This document shows, piece after piece, positions 1 to 9,493 of a stretch of DNA of 64,000 bases. The notes under the pieces are model-generated. The model saw only the letters and a program-made list of their open reading frames with translations. It ran no database searches and was not told where the DNA came from. The stretch is from Mycolicibacterium cosmeticum (lineage in GTDB: Bacteria > Actinomycetota > Actinomycetes > Mycobacteriales > Mycobacteriaceae), in contig NZ_CCBB010000003.1 of the NCBI RefSeq assembly GCF_000613185.1, positions 2,401,235 to 2,465,234 on the forward strand, given 5' to 3'. Every line of letters begins with the position of its first letter. Within the stretch, counting starts at the first letter, position 1. Made by a program: the position numbers and the translations under genes.

Positions 1-828
<828 letters not shown>

Positions 829-902
829 CTGCCAACGCTACCGCCGGGTAACAAGAAATCGGCATGCTCTATGAGCTTTGCCAGAGGAGCCTTAAGGCAT
901 GT

Positions 903-1586
903 TTAAGCGGCCAGCGCGTACGTCGGCTCGTGGCGCTTGACGTACGCGATCACCCGGTACGTGATGGGCAGCATGACCACCTCGACGGCCGTCTTGTAGA
1001 ACCATCCCAGCGCGGTGTAGACGGCCAGGTCCTTGAACGTGGTGATACCGATGGCGCCGGCGGCGATGGTGCAGAACACCAGCGTGTCCCCGAGCTGGCC
1101 GGCGAACGTCGACCCGACCAGCCGCGCCCATAGGTGCTTCTCCTTGGTGCGCTCCTTGATGGCCACCACCACCCACGCGTTGATCGTCTGCCCGACGATG
1201 AAGCCCGCCAGCCCGGCGATGATCAGCTGGGTGTAGGCGTGCACGACGTTCTCCAGGTGCGCCTGGTTCTCGTAGAAGTCGGCGGCCGGCAGATAGAGGG
1301 TGACCCAGAACATGAACGCCGCCAGGATGTTCATCGCGAAGCCCAGCAGGATGGCCTTGCGGGCCGCCTTGAACCCGTACACCTCCGACAGCACGTCGCC
1401 GATCACATAGGTCAGCGGGAAGACGATGAACCCGCCGTCGGTCAGGATGGGGCCGAACGCCACGCCCTTGGTCGCGGTGACGTTGGAAATGATCACCAGG
1501 GCGGTGAACACCGCGACGAAGATCGGATAGTAGGCCGAGCCGGTCTGCGCGAAACGAGTCGGCTCACGGTTCTCGGTGCTGGTCAC
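903..1586 (-). CDS. queuosine precursor transporter (YhhQ/VUT family)
   Basis: The 227-residue integral membrane protein has about six hydrophobic helices. It carries typical family segments: ISNVTATKGVAFGPILTDGG near residues 33-52, FPLTYVIGDVLSEVYGF near 56-72, and GQLGDTLVFCTIAA near the middle of the C-terminal half. YhhQ proteins import queuosine precursors such as preQ0/preQ1 across the inner membrane for tRNA modification. No queuosine biosynthesis genes are nearby, consistent with salvage. Family assignment is firm; the exact substrate is inferred from the family. Confidence 0.88.
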   Translation of the reverse strand: MTSTENREPTRFAQTGSAYYPIFVAVFTALVIISNVTATKGVAFGPILTDGGFIVFPLTYVIGDVLSEVYGFKAARKAILLGFAMNILAAFMFWVTLYLPAADFYENQAHLENVVHAYTQLIIAGLAGFIVGQTINAWVVVAIKERTKEKHLWARLVGSTFAGQLGDTLVFCTIAAGAIGITTFKDLAVYTALGWFYKTAVEVVMLPITYRVIAYVKRHEPTYALAA

Positions 1587-1623
1587 CCGGACATCTTGTC
1601 AGGCGGTTCCGGGGCGGCGGTGG

Positions 1624-2538
1624 TTAGCCCACCGCGGCCGCCAGCAGCGGCGGCAGCCGGTCGGCGACCACGGGCAGCGACAGCGGCGAGGCGAAGGCGA
1701 TGGCGGCGGCCAGTTCGGGATCGGTGAACACGTTGTGCTTGCCGTGCGCGGCGATCGCCGGGTCGGCCAGCAGCGCGTCGCGGGCGGGGTCACCGTCGGT
1801 GGTCCAGATCAGTACGTCGGCGGCGATCTTGTCGACCGCGATGCGGCTGTCGGTCGAAGGCGCCGTGAAGCCCAGCGCGGTGAGCCAGTCCGGGTGCTCG
1901 ACCCGCGCGTGGCCGTCGTCCAGGGTGCCCTCCAGCAGCAGCGCGGTCCGCCCGGTGAACGACTGGTTGTTCTTGCCCGCCGCGGCGAACTTGTCGTCCA
2001 CACCGGTGACCAGCTGCTGCATCTCGTCGTGTTTGAACACGGCCTGGCCGATGGTGGCGGCCTGGTCCTTCCACGGCTCGAAGAAGGCGTCCTGTCCGGA
2101 CTGCGGAATGGTCGGGGCGATGCCGGCGAGCTTGGTGTAGGTGTCCTTGTCCAGGCCGGCGTTGGTGGCCACGATGAGGTCCGGTTTCAGTGCGGCGATG
2201 GCGTCGGTGTCGACGCCGTCGGCCAGGTTCAGCACGGCCGGCTGCGCCGATCCGAGTTTCGCGGCCGCCCAGGGCCATACGCCGAAGGGCTGGGCTCCGA
2301 CCCAGTCCGTGACGGCGATCGGCACCACCCCGACCGCCAGCAGGAAGTCCTGGTCGTTGAGGCCCGCGCTGACCACCCGGGTGGGCGGGCCCGGGATCTT
2401 CGTCTCACCGAACGCGTGCTTGACGGTCACCGATCCGTCCGCGGCCACGGTGCCGGGCTTCTGCCGCGCGCACGCTGCCAGCAGGGCCACCCCCGCGGCC
2501 ATCGCCAGGAAGCCGCGCCGGGACAAATGAGTCGGCAC
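1624..2538 (-). CDS. iron-siderophore-type ABC transporter substrate-binding lipoprotein
   Basis: The 304-residue protein begins with a twin-arginine-like SRRGFL and a hydrophobic stretch ending in the lipobox LLAAC (lipidated Cys23). The rest follows the cluster A-II metal/siderophore binding fold, with KIPGPPTRVVSAGLNDQDFLLAVGVVPIAV followed by the conserved IAALKPDLIVATNAG. Such proteins capture ferric siderophores or heme outside the membrane and pass them to a permease/ATPase pair. No permease or ATPase lies beside it, so it probably works with a transporter encoded elsewhere. The ligand is unknown. Confidence 0.8.
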   Translation of the reverse strand: MPTHLSRRGFLAMAAGVALLAACARQKPGTVAADGSVTVKHAFGETKIPGPPTRVVSAGLNDQDFLLAVGVVPIAVTDWVGAQPFGVWPWAAAKLGSAQPAVLNLADGVDTDAIAALKPDLIVATNAGLDKDTYTKLAGIAPTIPQSGQDAFFEPWKDQAATIGQAVFKHDEMQQLVTGVDDKFAAAGKNNQSFTGRTALLLEGTLDDGHARVEHPDWLTALGFTAPSTDSRIAVDKIAADVLIWTTDGDPARDALLADPAIAAHGKHNVFTDPELAAAIAFASPLSLPVVADRLPPLLAAAVG

Positions 2539-2603
2539 GGTGGCAGACTAGCCAACTCGGTGGCCGGCGGCCGCGCAGGCGACCGCAACGGCGCCGGGTG
2601 TGT

Positions 2604-3296
2604 CTACGGCGTCAGCGCCAGGCCGAGGGTGCGGCGGGCGGCGGCCTCGTCCCCGTCGATCTGTGCGGTGGCGGGCAGATCGAGGCGTTTCCAGAGCCCG
2701 AGGTACAGCGTGGCGGCGTCGGCGGTGACGGTAGCGACGGGCTCGCCGGTGCCCAGTGTCCAACTGTGGCCGGTATCGGTCGTCACGATGCGGACGGTTT
2801 CGGAGACCGGTGCCGTGCGTTCCATGCGCACCTGACGCGGGTAGAACATCGTCACGATCTCGTCCACCCCGTCGGCCGCGAACGCCGCGTCGAAGACCGG
2901 TGTGGTGCCGAAGACCGATTCCAGGTCGACCCGGTGGATGGCGTGCTCGTGGGCCTGGCGGCGGATCCACCAACCCGCCGTGCGGGGCGGCGCCCCGAAA
3001 TTCCAGCACGGCTCGTCGGGGCTGATCGCGCGCATCGCCGTCAGGTAGTCCGGGATGCCGTCGACGAAGTCGGCGACCGGTGCCGGTCCCGGTTCGGGGG
3101 TCGGCTGTACTTCCCGGGCGCGCAGGATCGAGCGCACCCAGGTCTGGATCACCCAGAGGTGGGCGAGCAGGTCGGTGATCGTCCAGCCGGGGCAGGTCGG
3201 CACCGGCCGGTCGAGGTCTGGCCCGCCGGCCAGGGCCGTCTCCTGGATGACTATCACGTCGTCCTGCAGTTGCCGTAGCAGTGCATCGTTGTCCAC
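2604..3296 (-). CDS. maleylpyruvate isomerase-family, mycothiol-dependent (DinB-like) protein
   Basis: The 230-residue protein has the maleylpyruvate isomerase N-terminal signature RPVPTCPGWTITDLLAHL (about residues 30-47). CPGW is followed by a metal-ligand histidine, and a later HEHAIHRVD segment supplies further DinB-fold ligands. Members use mycothiol or related thiols, and most actinobacterial copies have no proven substrate. The gene starts 9 bp after the TetR gene stop and is probably co-transcribed with it. The family is confident; the reaction is not. Confidence 0.75.
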   Translation of the reverse strand: MDNDALLRQLQDDVIVIQETALAGGPDLDRPVPTCPGWTITDLLAHLWVIQTWVRSILRAREVQPTPEPGPAPVADFVDGIPDYLTAMRAISPDEPCWNFGAPPRTAGWWIRRQAHEHAIHRVDLESVFGTTPVFDAAFAADGVDEIVTMFYPRQVRMERTAPVSETVRIVTTDTGHSWTLGTGEPVATVTADAATLYLGLWKRLDLPATAQIDGDEAAARRTLGLALTP

Positions 3297-3305
3297 CGGG
3301 GCAGA

Positions 3306-3902
3306 TTACGGGGCGCCGATACCCCGCAGGAGCACGGTCAGGCCGAACTCGAACGCCTGCTCGGCGCGGTCGGGCCGGTTGTCGCCGGTGACCAGTGCAG
3401 CGGCGAACTCGGGAACCACGTCGGGGCTTGTGCCCCAAGGAGTTTCGGGTGCGGCGGCATCGAGCGCCGAGCCGAGCACGAAGTTGTCGATGAGAGTGAT
3501 GATGTGCAGGGTCTCGGCCGGTCCGAATCCGGCCCGGGCGAGGGTCACGGCCAGCGCGTTGTACATCTCGACGGCGTGCCGGCTGCTGACCGGGTAGGCC
3601 GTCATCAACGGGATGAGTCGCGGGTAGCGGGCGTAGCTGCGCCGGTAGGAGCGCATGATGTCGGCCACCACCTCGGGCCACGGGCCGCCGAGCGCGGGCA
3701 GTTCGACCTCGTTCATCGCCATCTCGCGCAGCAACTCGACGATCTGCTCACGCCCGGTGACGTGGTTGTACAGCGAGGACGGGCTGACCTTCAGCTTGCG
3801 GGCCAGGTCGGGGATGGTGAAGCCGCCGGTCGCATTGACGAGGTCCATGGCCGCCCGCGCGATGCGGTCGGTGGACAGGATCGGAACTGAAGGACGGCCC
3901 AT
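3306..3902 (-). CDS. TetR family transcriptional regulator
   Basis: This 198-residue protein has an N-terminal helix-turn-helix (FTIPDLARKLKVSPSSLYNHVTGREQIVELL, about 28-58) followed by an all-helical ligand-binding domain. It is divergent from the agmatine deiminase cluster and shares with it an 80-bp promoter region holding a perfect palindrome at 3951-3969. It is therefore the probable repressor of both its own operon, including the maleylpyruvate isomerase-family gene, and the agmatine cluster. The effector is unknown; agmatine or a derivative is a reasonable guess. Confidence 0.85.
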   Translation of the reverse strand: MGRPSVPILSTDRIARAAMDLVNATGGFTIPDLARKLKVSPSSLYNHVTGREQIVELLREMAMNEVELPALGGPWPEVVADIMRSYRRSYARYPRLIPLMTAYPVSSRHAVEMYNALAVTLARAGFGPAETLHIITLIDNFVLGSALDAAAPETPWGTSPDVVPEFAAALVTGDNRPDRAEQAFEFGLTVLLRGIGAP

Positions 3903-3950
3903 GTGTGGTTCCCCCGAACACTTGCGAACTCGTGGCTTCCGTCACACAAT

Positions 3951-3969
3951 AAACGAACTCGATTCGTTT
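3951..3969. promoter_or_regulatory. TetR-type operator palindrome
   Basis: AAACGAA and TTCGTTT form a perfect 7-bp inverted repeat around a 5-bp centre. It lies 49 bp before the TetR start and 14 bp before the first plus-strand ORF. Size and position suit a TetR dimer site. Function is inferred. Confidence 0.65.
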
Positions 3970-3982
3970 TAGGGGTACCGAC

Positions 3983-4087
3983 ATGCTCACCTTGACCGCC
4001 GGCGCAGCCGAACCGCTGCCGCGCGGCACCGCCTGGGACCGGCCGACGCTGGGCGCCGGCCGGCCGGCGATGGCTGCCGTCGAATGA
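3983..4087 (+). CDS. possible 34-residue leader ORF upstream of agmatine deiminase
   Basis: An ATG follows an AGGGG ribosome-binding-like sequence by 7 bases. It opens a 34-codon frame beginning MLTLTAGAAEPLPRG and stopping 19 bp before the deiminase start. It lies directly after the palindromic operator, so it would be the first translated frame on the cluster transcript. I recognise no family. It could be a translated leader, or a chance frame in GC-rich DNA. Confidence 0.35.
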   Translation: MLTLTAGAAEPLPRGTAWDRPTLGAGRPAMAAVE

Positions 4088-4106
4088 GGAAGGCGAGGAC
4101 GGCCGC

Positions 4107-5123
4107 GTGAGCCGTTATCTGATGCCCGCAGAGGGCGCGGCCCAGGACCGGATATGGATGGCCTTCCCATCACAGGGCTATTCGCTGGGTGACACCGAAG
4201 CCGAGCATCACGAGGCGCGATCCACCTGGGCTGCCGTCGCGCATGCCATCGCCGAGTTCGAACCGGTCACCATGCTGGTCGACCCCGCCGAGTTGGCCGT
4301 GGCCAAACGCTATGTCTCCCAAGAGGTGGAGATCGTCGACGTGCCGCTGAACGACGCCTGGATGCGCGATATCGGACCCACCTTCGTGCACACGGACGAC
4401 GGTTCGGTGGCCGCCGTGGACTGGGTGTTCAACGGGTGGGGCGCCCAGGATTGGGCCCGCTGGGACCGCGACGCCGAGGTCGGTGCCGTGGTGGCCGAGT
4501 TGGCCGGGGTGCCGATCGTCAAGTCGGAGTTGGTCAATGAGGGTGGGGGCATCCAGGTCGACGGTCGCGGCACCGTGCTGGTCACCGAGACGGTCCAGCT
4601 CGACCCGGGGCGCAATCCCGGGCTGGGCAAGGCTCAGGTCGAGGCCGAGTTGGCCCGCACCATCGGGGCCACCGATGTGGTGTGGTTGCCGCGCGGGCTG
4701 ACCCGTGACTCGCAGCGCTTCGGCACCAGAGGGCATGTCGATATCGTCGCCGCGATCACCGCACCGGGCCGGTTGCTGCTACATACCCAGAGTGCCGACG
4801 AGCACCCGGATACCGTGGTGTGCAAAGAGATACGCGATGTGCTCGCCGACCGATTCGACATCGTCGAGATGCCGGCGCCGGACACCCTGACCGATGCGCA
4901 GGGGTACGTCGACTACAGCTACATCAACCATCTGGTGGTCAACGGCGGCGTGATCGCGTGCAGCTTCGGTGATCCGCGGGACGCCGATGCGGCGGCCATT
5001 TTGGCCGACGAGTACCCGGGACGCCGCGTCGTCAGTGTCGACGCGCGCCCGCTGTTCGAGCGGGGCGGTGGTATCCACTGCATCACCCAGCAGCAGCCGT
5101 CCCCGATAACCGTGCGCGCGTAG
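4107..5123 (+). CDS. aguA: agmatine deiminase (agmatine iminohydrolase)
   Basis: The 338-residue protein is a peptidylarginine deiminase-fold enzyme converting agmatine to N-carbamoylputrescine plus ammonia. Family residues are visible: NDAWMRDIGPTFV (about 81-93), NEGGGIQVDG, RGHVDIVA, and the nucleophile motif GGGIHCITQQQP with Cys325. Length is close to other bacterial AguA proteins. It starts at GTG after a GAGG-rich stretch. It is followed without a gap by an amidohydrolase and then a polyamine-type permease, which suggests agmatine uptake and catabolism. Confidence 0.9.
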   Translation: MSRYLMPAEGAAQDRIWMAFPSQGYSLGDTEAEHHEARSTWAAVAHAIAEFEPVTMLVDPAELAVAKRYVSQEVEIVDVPLNDAWMRDIGPTFVHTDDGSVAAVDWVFNGWGAQDWARWDRDAEVGAVVAELAGVPIVKSELVNEGGGIQVDGRGTVLVTETVQLDPGRNPGLGKAQVEAELARTIGATDVVWLPRGLTRDSQRFGTRGHVDIVAAITAPGRLLLHTQSADEHPDTVVCKEIRDVLADRFDIVEMPAPDTLTDAQGYVDYSYINHLVVNGGVIACSFGDPRDADAAAILADEYPGRRVVSVDARPLFERGGGIHCITQQQPSPITVRA

Positions 5124-6777
5124 ATGTTCCGGCGTATTGTGCCCTCCGTGCCAACACTGTTTGACAATGGAACTATCTGGACCGGGCCCGAAACCAGCGA
5201 TGCTCTGCTGGTCGCCGACGGTGTCGTCGTGGCGCTGGGGCAGCAGGCCCGGGAGGCGGGAGCCGACGAAATCGTCGATCTGGAGGGCGGATTCCTCATG
5301 CCGTCCTTCGGCGACGGGCATGCCCACCCGCTCTACGGCGGGCTGGAGTCGGCCGGCCCGCAGATCCGCGGGTGCGCCTCGGTGGACGAAATCGTGGCCG
5401 AGGTGGCCAGATTCGCCGCCGAGCACCCCGAACAGGAATGGATCGCCGGCGCGTCCTACGACGGCAGCCTGGTGCCGGGCGGCTTGTTCGACGCACGCTG
5501 GCTCGATGCCGCGGTCCCGGATCGCCCGGTGGTGCTGCGGGCCTGGGACTACCACACATTCTGGGTGAATTCCGTTGCGCTGCAACGGGCCGGTATCACC
5601 GATGACACGCCGGACCCGGTCCTCGGTGAGACGTGAGGACGGCACCGTGCTGGGCACCCTGCGGGAATGGGGCGCCACCGATCTGGTGAGCAATGTCATG
5701 CCGGCCAGGGACGAGGCCGTGCGGATCGCCGCGCTGGGCACCGCCGCCGACTACTACCTGGCCCGCGGCGTCACCTGGGTGCAGGATGCCTGGGTGGAGC
5801 CGGCCGATGTCGACACCTACGTCGCCGCTGCCGCCCAGGGTGCGCTGCGCATGCGATTCAACCTGGCGTTCTACGCCGACCCACGCCATTTCGATTCCCA
5901 GGTAACCCGATACGCGGCCGCGCGGGATCGGGTGCAGCAGGCGGGATCACCGTTGCTGACCGCGAACACGGTGAAGTTCTTCGCCGACGGCGTGGTGGAG
6001 AACGAGACCGGGGCGCTGCTGCAACCCTATTGCTCCGGCCTGCACAGTCACGGAGGGCAGGAGCGCAGCGACCCGGGAGGTAGTTGCGGTATGACGCTGT
6101 GGGAGGGGAATTCTCTGGCCGAGGCCGCGCGCCGCGTCGACGAGCTGGGATTCCAGATCCACATCCACGCGATCGGTGATGCCGCGGTGCGCCAGGCGCT
6201 GGACGCCATCGAGTACGTGGTGACGCACAACGGTCCCCGGGACCGGCGCCCCGTCATCGCGCATGCCCAGCTGATCGACGATATCGACATCGGCCGATTC
6301 GCCGCGCTCGGCGTCATCCCCAACATGCAGCCGCTGTGGGCCCAGATGGACGCGTTGATGACCGTTCTGACCATCCCGCGGCTGGGCGCCGAGCGCTCCG
6401 ACAAGCAGTACCGCATGCGTACTCTCGAAACATCCGGGGCGGCATTGGCGTTCGGCTCGGACTGGCCGGTGTCCTCGGGGGCCCCGCTGGACGGCATCGC
6501 GGTCGCCGTGTCGCGTCGCACCGCCGACGGCGACCCCGAGGCGGGGTGGACGCCCGAGGAGATCGTGCCGATCGACCGGGCGCTGTCCTGCTACACCGCC
6601 TCGGTGGCGCACCAGGCGTTCGCGGAGAACACCTGGGGGCGTATCGCGCCCGGCGCCAGCGCCGACCTGGTCTGGTTGGACGGCGATCCCACTTCCACTG
6701 CCGCGCTGGACCTTCCCAAGCTCCGGGTACGCGGCACCTATCTGCAGGGCCGGCGCGTGTACGCGGGCGAACAGTGA
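5124..6777 (+). pseudogene. YtcJ-like amidohydrolase, split by a frameshift near 5627-5632
   Basis: Two adjacent frames together make one normal-length amidohydrolase of about 550 residues. The first part (5124-5636) has the metal motif GDGHAHP and ends early at TGA after PVLGET. The second frame carries REDGTVLGTLREWG, FFADGVVENETGALL, HIHAIGDAAVRQAL, and FGSDWPVSSGAP to the stop at 6777. One extra base, or two missing bases, at GGTGAGACGTGAG restores the frame. The real start could be the GTG at 5148 (PTLFDNG). By context it would act on an agmatine-derived or related amide. It may be a genuine pseudogene or a sequencing error. Confidence 0.8.
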
Positions 6778-6788
6778 AAGGCACCAAG

Positions 6789-8132
6789 ATGTCCCAGACG
6801 CTCCCCGAAACCGAAGGCAACCTGAAACGGGTGCTCGGCCTGCCGTCGCTGGTCCTGTTCGGGCTGGTGTACATGGTGCCGCTCACGGTGTTCACCACCT
6901 ACGGCATCGTCACCGAGACCACGGGCGGCCGGCTGTCGGTGGCCTACCTGGTGACGTTGGCCGCCATGGTGTTCACGGCCCGTTCCTACGCGCGGATGTC
7001 GGTCGCCTACCCGGTCGCCGGATCGGCATACACCTACACCCAGAAGTCGTTCGGTGCGCCCATCGGCTTCCTGGCCGGGTGGTCACTGCTGCTGGACTAC
7101 CTGTTCCTGCCGATGCTCAACTACCTCGTCATCGGCATCTACCTGAACGCCGCGCTGCCCGCCCTGCCACAGTGGCTGATCGTCGTGATCACCATCGCCA
7201 TCGTGACGGTGCTCAACATCGTGGGCATCGTGTCCGTCGACCGGGCCAATTTCCTGATCATCGGGATCCAGGCCATCTTCATCGTGGTGTTCGTCATCAT
7301 GGCGTTCGTCGCCATCTCGCGCACCGGCACCGTCGACGTGATGGCCCCGTTGCGCGGTGACGGCTCGGCCGGTGGCTTCAGCCCGATCCTGGCCGGTGCG
7401 GCGATCCTGTGCCTGTCCTTCCTCGGTTTCGACGCCGTGTCAACGCTTTCCGAAGAGGCCAAGGACCCGAAGCGCAGTGTCCCGCGCGCCATCATGATCG
7501 CCACCATCGCCTCCGGCGTGATCTTCTTCGTGCTGTCCTACGTCTCGCAACTGGTGTACCCGTCCAACCAGTTCGCCGATGTCGACTCCGGCTCCTTGGA
7601 GGTCATGACCACCGCGGGTGGGCAGTTCCTCAATTCGTTCTTCACCGCCGCCTACGTCGCCGGCGCGCTCGGCTCGGCCATCACCTCACAGGCGTCGGTG
7701 GCCCGCATCCTCTACGCCATGGGGCGGGACGGAATCCTGCCCCGCAAGGTGTTCGGTCACGTCTCACCGCGGTTCAGCACGCCGGTGTACGCCATCGCCT
7801 TCGTGTCGGTGATCTCGCTGGCGGCCGTCTTCGTCGACCTGGCGCTGCTGGCCTCGGTGGTCAGTTTCGGTGCGCTGGTGGCGTTCTCGGTGGTCAACCT
7901 GTCGGTCATCAAGCATTACTTCGTGGACCTGACGCAACGCCACGGCCCCCAGCTGATCGGCAGCCTGGTGTTGCCGCTGATCGGTTTCGCCCTGACGGTG
8001 TGGCTGTGGACGAGCCTGTCCGGAACGGCCCTGGTCGTCGGGTTGATCTGGCTGGCCATCGGATTCATCTGGCTGCTGGCCGTCACCCGCGGGTTCTCCC
8101 GGCCGACGCCGACGCTGGATCTCCAGGAGTAA
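6789..8132 (+). CDS. APC superfamily amino acid/polyamine permease
   Basis: The 447-residue protein has about twelve hydrophobic helices and the APC hallmark near the N-terminus (GLVYMVPLTVFTTYGIV, about 23-39). Further family segments are YPVAGSAYTYTQKSFG and FLGFDAVSTLSEEAKDPKRSVPRAI. This pattern is typical of putrescine/ethanolamine-type importers of the PuuP group. The ATG was chosen because it follows the amidohydrolase stop by 11 bp after an AAAGGCA stretch; the open frame extends much further upstream only by chance. Context suggests agmatine or a related polyamine as substrate. Confidence 0.85.
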   Translation: MSQTLPETEGNLKRVLGLPSLVLFGLVYMVPLTVFTTYGIVTETTGGRLSVAYLVTLAAMVFTARSYARMSVAYPVAGSAYTYTQKSFGAPIGFLAGWSLLLDYLFLPMLNYLVIGIYLNAALPALPQWLIVVITIAIVTVLNIVGIVSVDRANFLIIGIQAIFIVVFVIMAFVAISRTGTVDVMAPLRGDGSAGGFSPILAGAAILCLSFLGFDAVSTLSEEAKDPKRSVPRAIMIATIASGVIFFVLSYVSQLVYPSNQFADVDSGSLEVMTTAGGQFLNSFFTAAYVAGALGSAITSQASVARILYAMGRDGILPRKVFGHVSPRFSTPVYAIAFVSVISLAAVFVDLALLASVVSFGALVAFSVVNLSVIKHYFVDLTQRHGPQLIGSLVLPLIGFALTVWLWTSLSGTALVVGLIWLAIGFIWLLAVTRGFSRPTPTLDLQE

Positions 8133-8205
8133 GACGGCGAAACGCCCGCCACGCACCGGCCACGGGCCTATTCTCAGCGCAGACACAGCTCAAGGAGGTG
8201 TGCCC

Positions 8206-8502
8206 GTGCGAAGACGATATCGCTACGCGGCGGCGGCGCTGATCGTGCCGTTCGGCCTTGCGCTACCGCCGACGGCATCCGCCGATTGCACCAATGCCAA
8301 CGGCACGACGGTCTGCGCCCAGGGCAGTGTGCGCGGCCCGGACGGCGGCACCGGAGCCGGGTACACCGGCCCTTACGTCCCGTACCCGTGTGAGTACGAC
8401 TGGCTGTGCGACGACGGGTTGTCCATTGCCATCGACCCGCCCGACCGGCCGGACCGCCCGTGGCGTCCGGGCGGTGGCGGCGGTGGTATCGGTCCACGGT
8501 AG
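8206..8502 (+). CDS. small secreted Gly/Pro-rich protein of unknown function
   Basis: About 98 residues. A strong AAGGAGG sits 7 bases before this GTG; a GTG at 8200 is in the same frame but too close to it. The N-terminus RRRYRYAAAALIVPFGLALPPTASA is a Sec signal peptide with an AxA cleavage site. The mature part holds four cysteines and ends in a Pro/Asp then Gly-rich tail. I know no function. It precedes a hemophore-related gene by 15 bp and may be co-transcribed with it. Confidence 0.7.
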   Translation: MRRRYRYAAAALIVPFGLALPPTASADCTNANGTTVCAQGSVRGPDGGTGAGYTGPYVPYPCEYDWLCDDGLSIAIDPPDRPDRPWRPGGGGGGIGPR

Positions 8503-8517
8503 TGGTGAAGGAGTGAC

Positions 8518-8844
8518 GTGAACGTGTGGAAGCGAACGTTATGTGTCGCAGCGGCGAGCGCGGCCGTCCTCGTCGGCACCGCCGCGCCCGCGCCGGCGGA
8601 TCCACCGCCCAACTGCACGGCCGCCGACCTGGCCGGCATCACGGCGGGAGTCAGTGCGTCGACATCGGCCTACCTGTTCACCCACCCGGATGTGAATGCG
8701 TTCTTCACCGGGCTCAAGGGCCAGGATCGGGATGCCAAACGTGCGCAGGTGCGAGCGTATTTCGACGCAAACCCACAGGTGCAGGCCGATTTCCAGGGTA
8801 TCCGGCAGCCCCTGCAGGACTTCCGGGACCGCTGCCGGGGCTGA
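8518..8844 (+). CDS. hemophore-related secreted protein
   Basis: The 108-residue protein has a signal peptide ending APAPADPPP. The mature domain is short and helical: CTAADLAGITAGVSASTSAYLFTHPDVNAFFTGL, then ANPQVQADFQGIRQPLQDFRDRC. This is the mycobacterial hemophore-like family related to heme-binding Rv0203. The two mature cysteines near either end are typical. A role in heme capture is family knowledge and is not shown here. The GTG start follows GAAGGAG. Confidence 0.8.
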   Translation: MNVWKRTLCVAAASAAVLVGTAAPAPADPPPNCTAADLAGITAGVSASTSAYLFTHPDVNAFFTGLKGQDRDAKRAQVRAYFDANPQVQADFQGIRQPLQDFRDRCRG

Positions 8845-8852
8845 CCTGCCGA

Positions 8853-8883
8853 CCGCCGGCTACCGAACGTCAGTAGCCGGCGG
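8853..8883. terminator. intrinsic-type hairpin between convergent genes
   Basis: An 11-bp perfect stem (CCGCCGGCTAC / GTAGCCGGCGG) with a 9-nt loop begins 9 bp after the hemophore-related gene stop. No clear U-tract follows, as is common for mycobacterial terminators. Confidence 0.65.
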
Positions 8884-8973
8884 CCTCTTCCCGTCGCCGT
8901 GCTCGGCCCCGGGTTTGTTTCCCGTCGCTTCGCTCGCCCCGGGCCTCTTTCCCGTCGCTGCGCTCGCCCCGGG
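8884..8973. repeat. three tandem 30-bp repeats
   Basis: Three 30-bp units at 8884-8913, 8914-8943 and 8944-8973 share the core CCCGTCGCTGCGCTCGCCCC with few differences, and each ends in CCCCGGG. They fill the space between the convergent hemophore and ohr genes. There are no spacers, so this is not a CRISPR. Confidence 0.85.
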
Positions 8974-8976
8974 TGA

Positions 8977-9381
8977 TCAGACGAGGGTGACGGTCACCGG
9001 GATGTTGCCGCGGGTCGCCTTGGAGTAGGGGCATACCTCGTGCGCGGCGTCGATGATCTTCTGCGCGACGTCGCGGTCGACGCCGGGGATGGTGACGTTG
9101 AGCCGCGCCTGCAGTGAGAAGGCGCCGTCGGTGTTGACGAGGTCGACCTCGGCGTCCACGGCCGTGTCGGACGGGAGCTTTACGTCGTACTGGCCTGCGG
9201 TCAGGCCCATGGCGCTGAGGTAGCAGGCCGACCAGCCGGCCGCGAACAGCTGTTCGGGGTTGGTGCCGGTGCCGTTGGCTCCCGGCGGCGTGAGCTGGAT
9301 ATCGAGGTTTCCGTCCGAGCTGTAGGACTCTCCCTGGCGGCCACCGGTGGTGTGAGTCTGGGCGGTGTAGAGGACGGACAT
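8977..9381 (-). CDS. ohr: organic hydroperoxide resistance protein (Ohr, OsmC fold)
   Basis: The 134-residue protein has both redox cysteines of the Ohr subgroup: Cys53 in GWSACYLSAM and Cys117 in EVCPYSKATRGN. It also has the start VLYTAQTHTTGGRQGES, whose arginine helps activate the peroxide. Ohr reduces organic hydroperoxides in the cytosol at the expense of lipoylated or thiol donors. It is divergent from ohrR, with a perfect operator palindrome in the shared promoter. Full length and intact. Confidence 0.93.
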   Translation of the reverse strand: MSVLYTAQTHTTGGRQGESYSSDGNLDIQLTPPGANGTGTNPEQLFAAGWSACYLSAMGLTAGQYDVKLPSDTAVDAEVDLVNTDGAFSLQARLNVTIPGVDRDVAQKIIDAAHEVCPYSKATRGNIPVTVTLV

Positions 9382-9449
9382 CGGGGGCTCCTTGCGATTG
9401 GTGTGAGCGTTACGCCTTCTGGAACGGCCGGGCCGACCGGATCATTCCC

Positions 9450-9481
9450 ATCCGATTAAATCGGATCCGATTAATTTCCGG
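9450..9481. promoter_or_regulatory. OhrR operator (palindrome plus partial second copy)
   Basis: ATCCGATT and AATCGGAT form a perfect 8-bp inverted repeat around one base at 9450-9466. A second left half, ATCCGATTAATTTCC, overlaps it from 9465. It lies between the divergent ohr and ohrR genes, 13 bp before the ohrR start. This is the expected place for MarR/OhrR autoregulation. Confidence 0.75.
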
Positions 9482-9493
9482 TAGAGTGGTTCC

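Noticed and set aside
2548..3681. Arg/Pro-rich minus-strand frame across the maleylpyruvate isomerase-family and TetR genes
   Set aside because: It overlaps two motif-supported genes in another frame and has no recognisable domain.
8884..8973. Repeat cluster as a possible CRISPR
   Set aside because: The 30-bp units are contiguous without spacers, and there are no cas genes.
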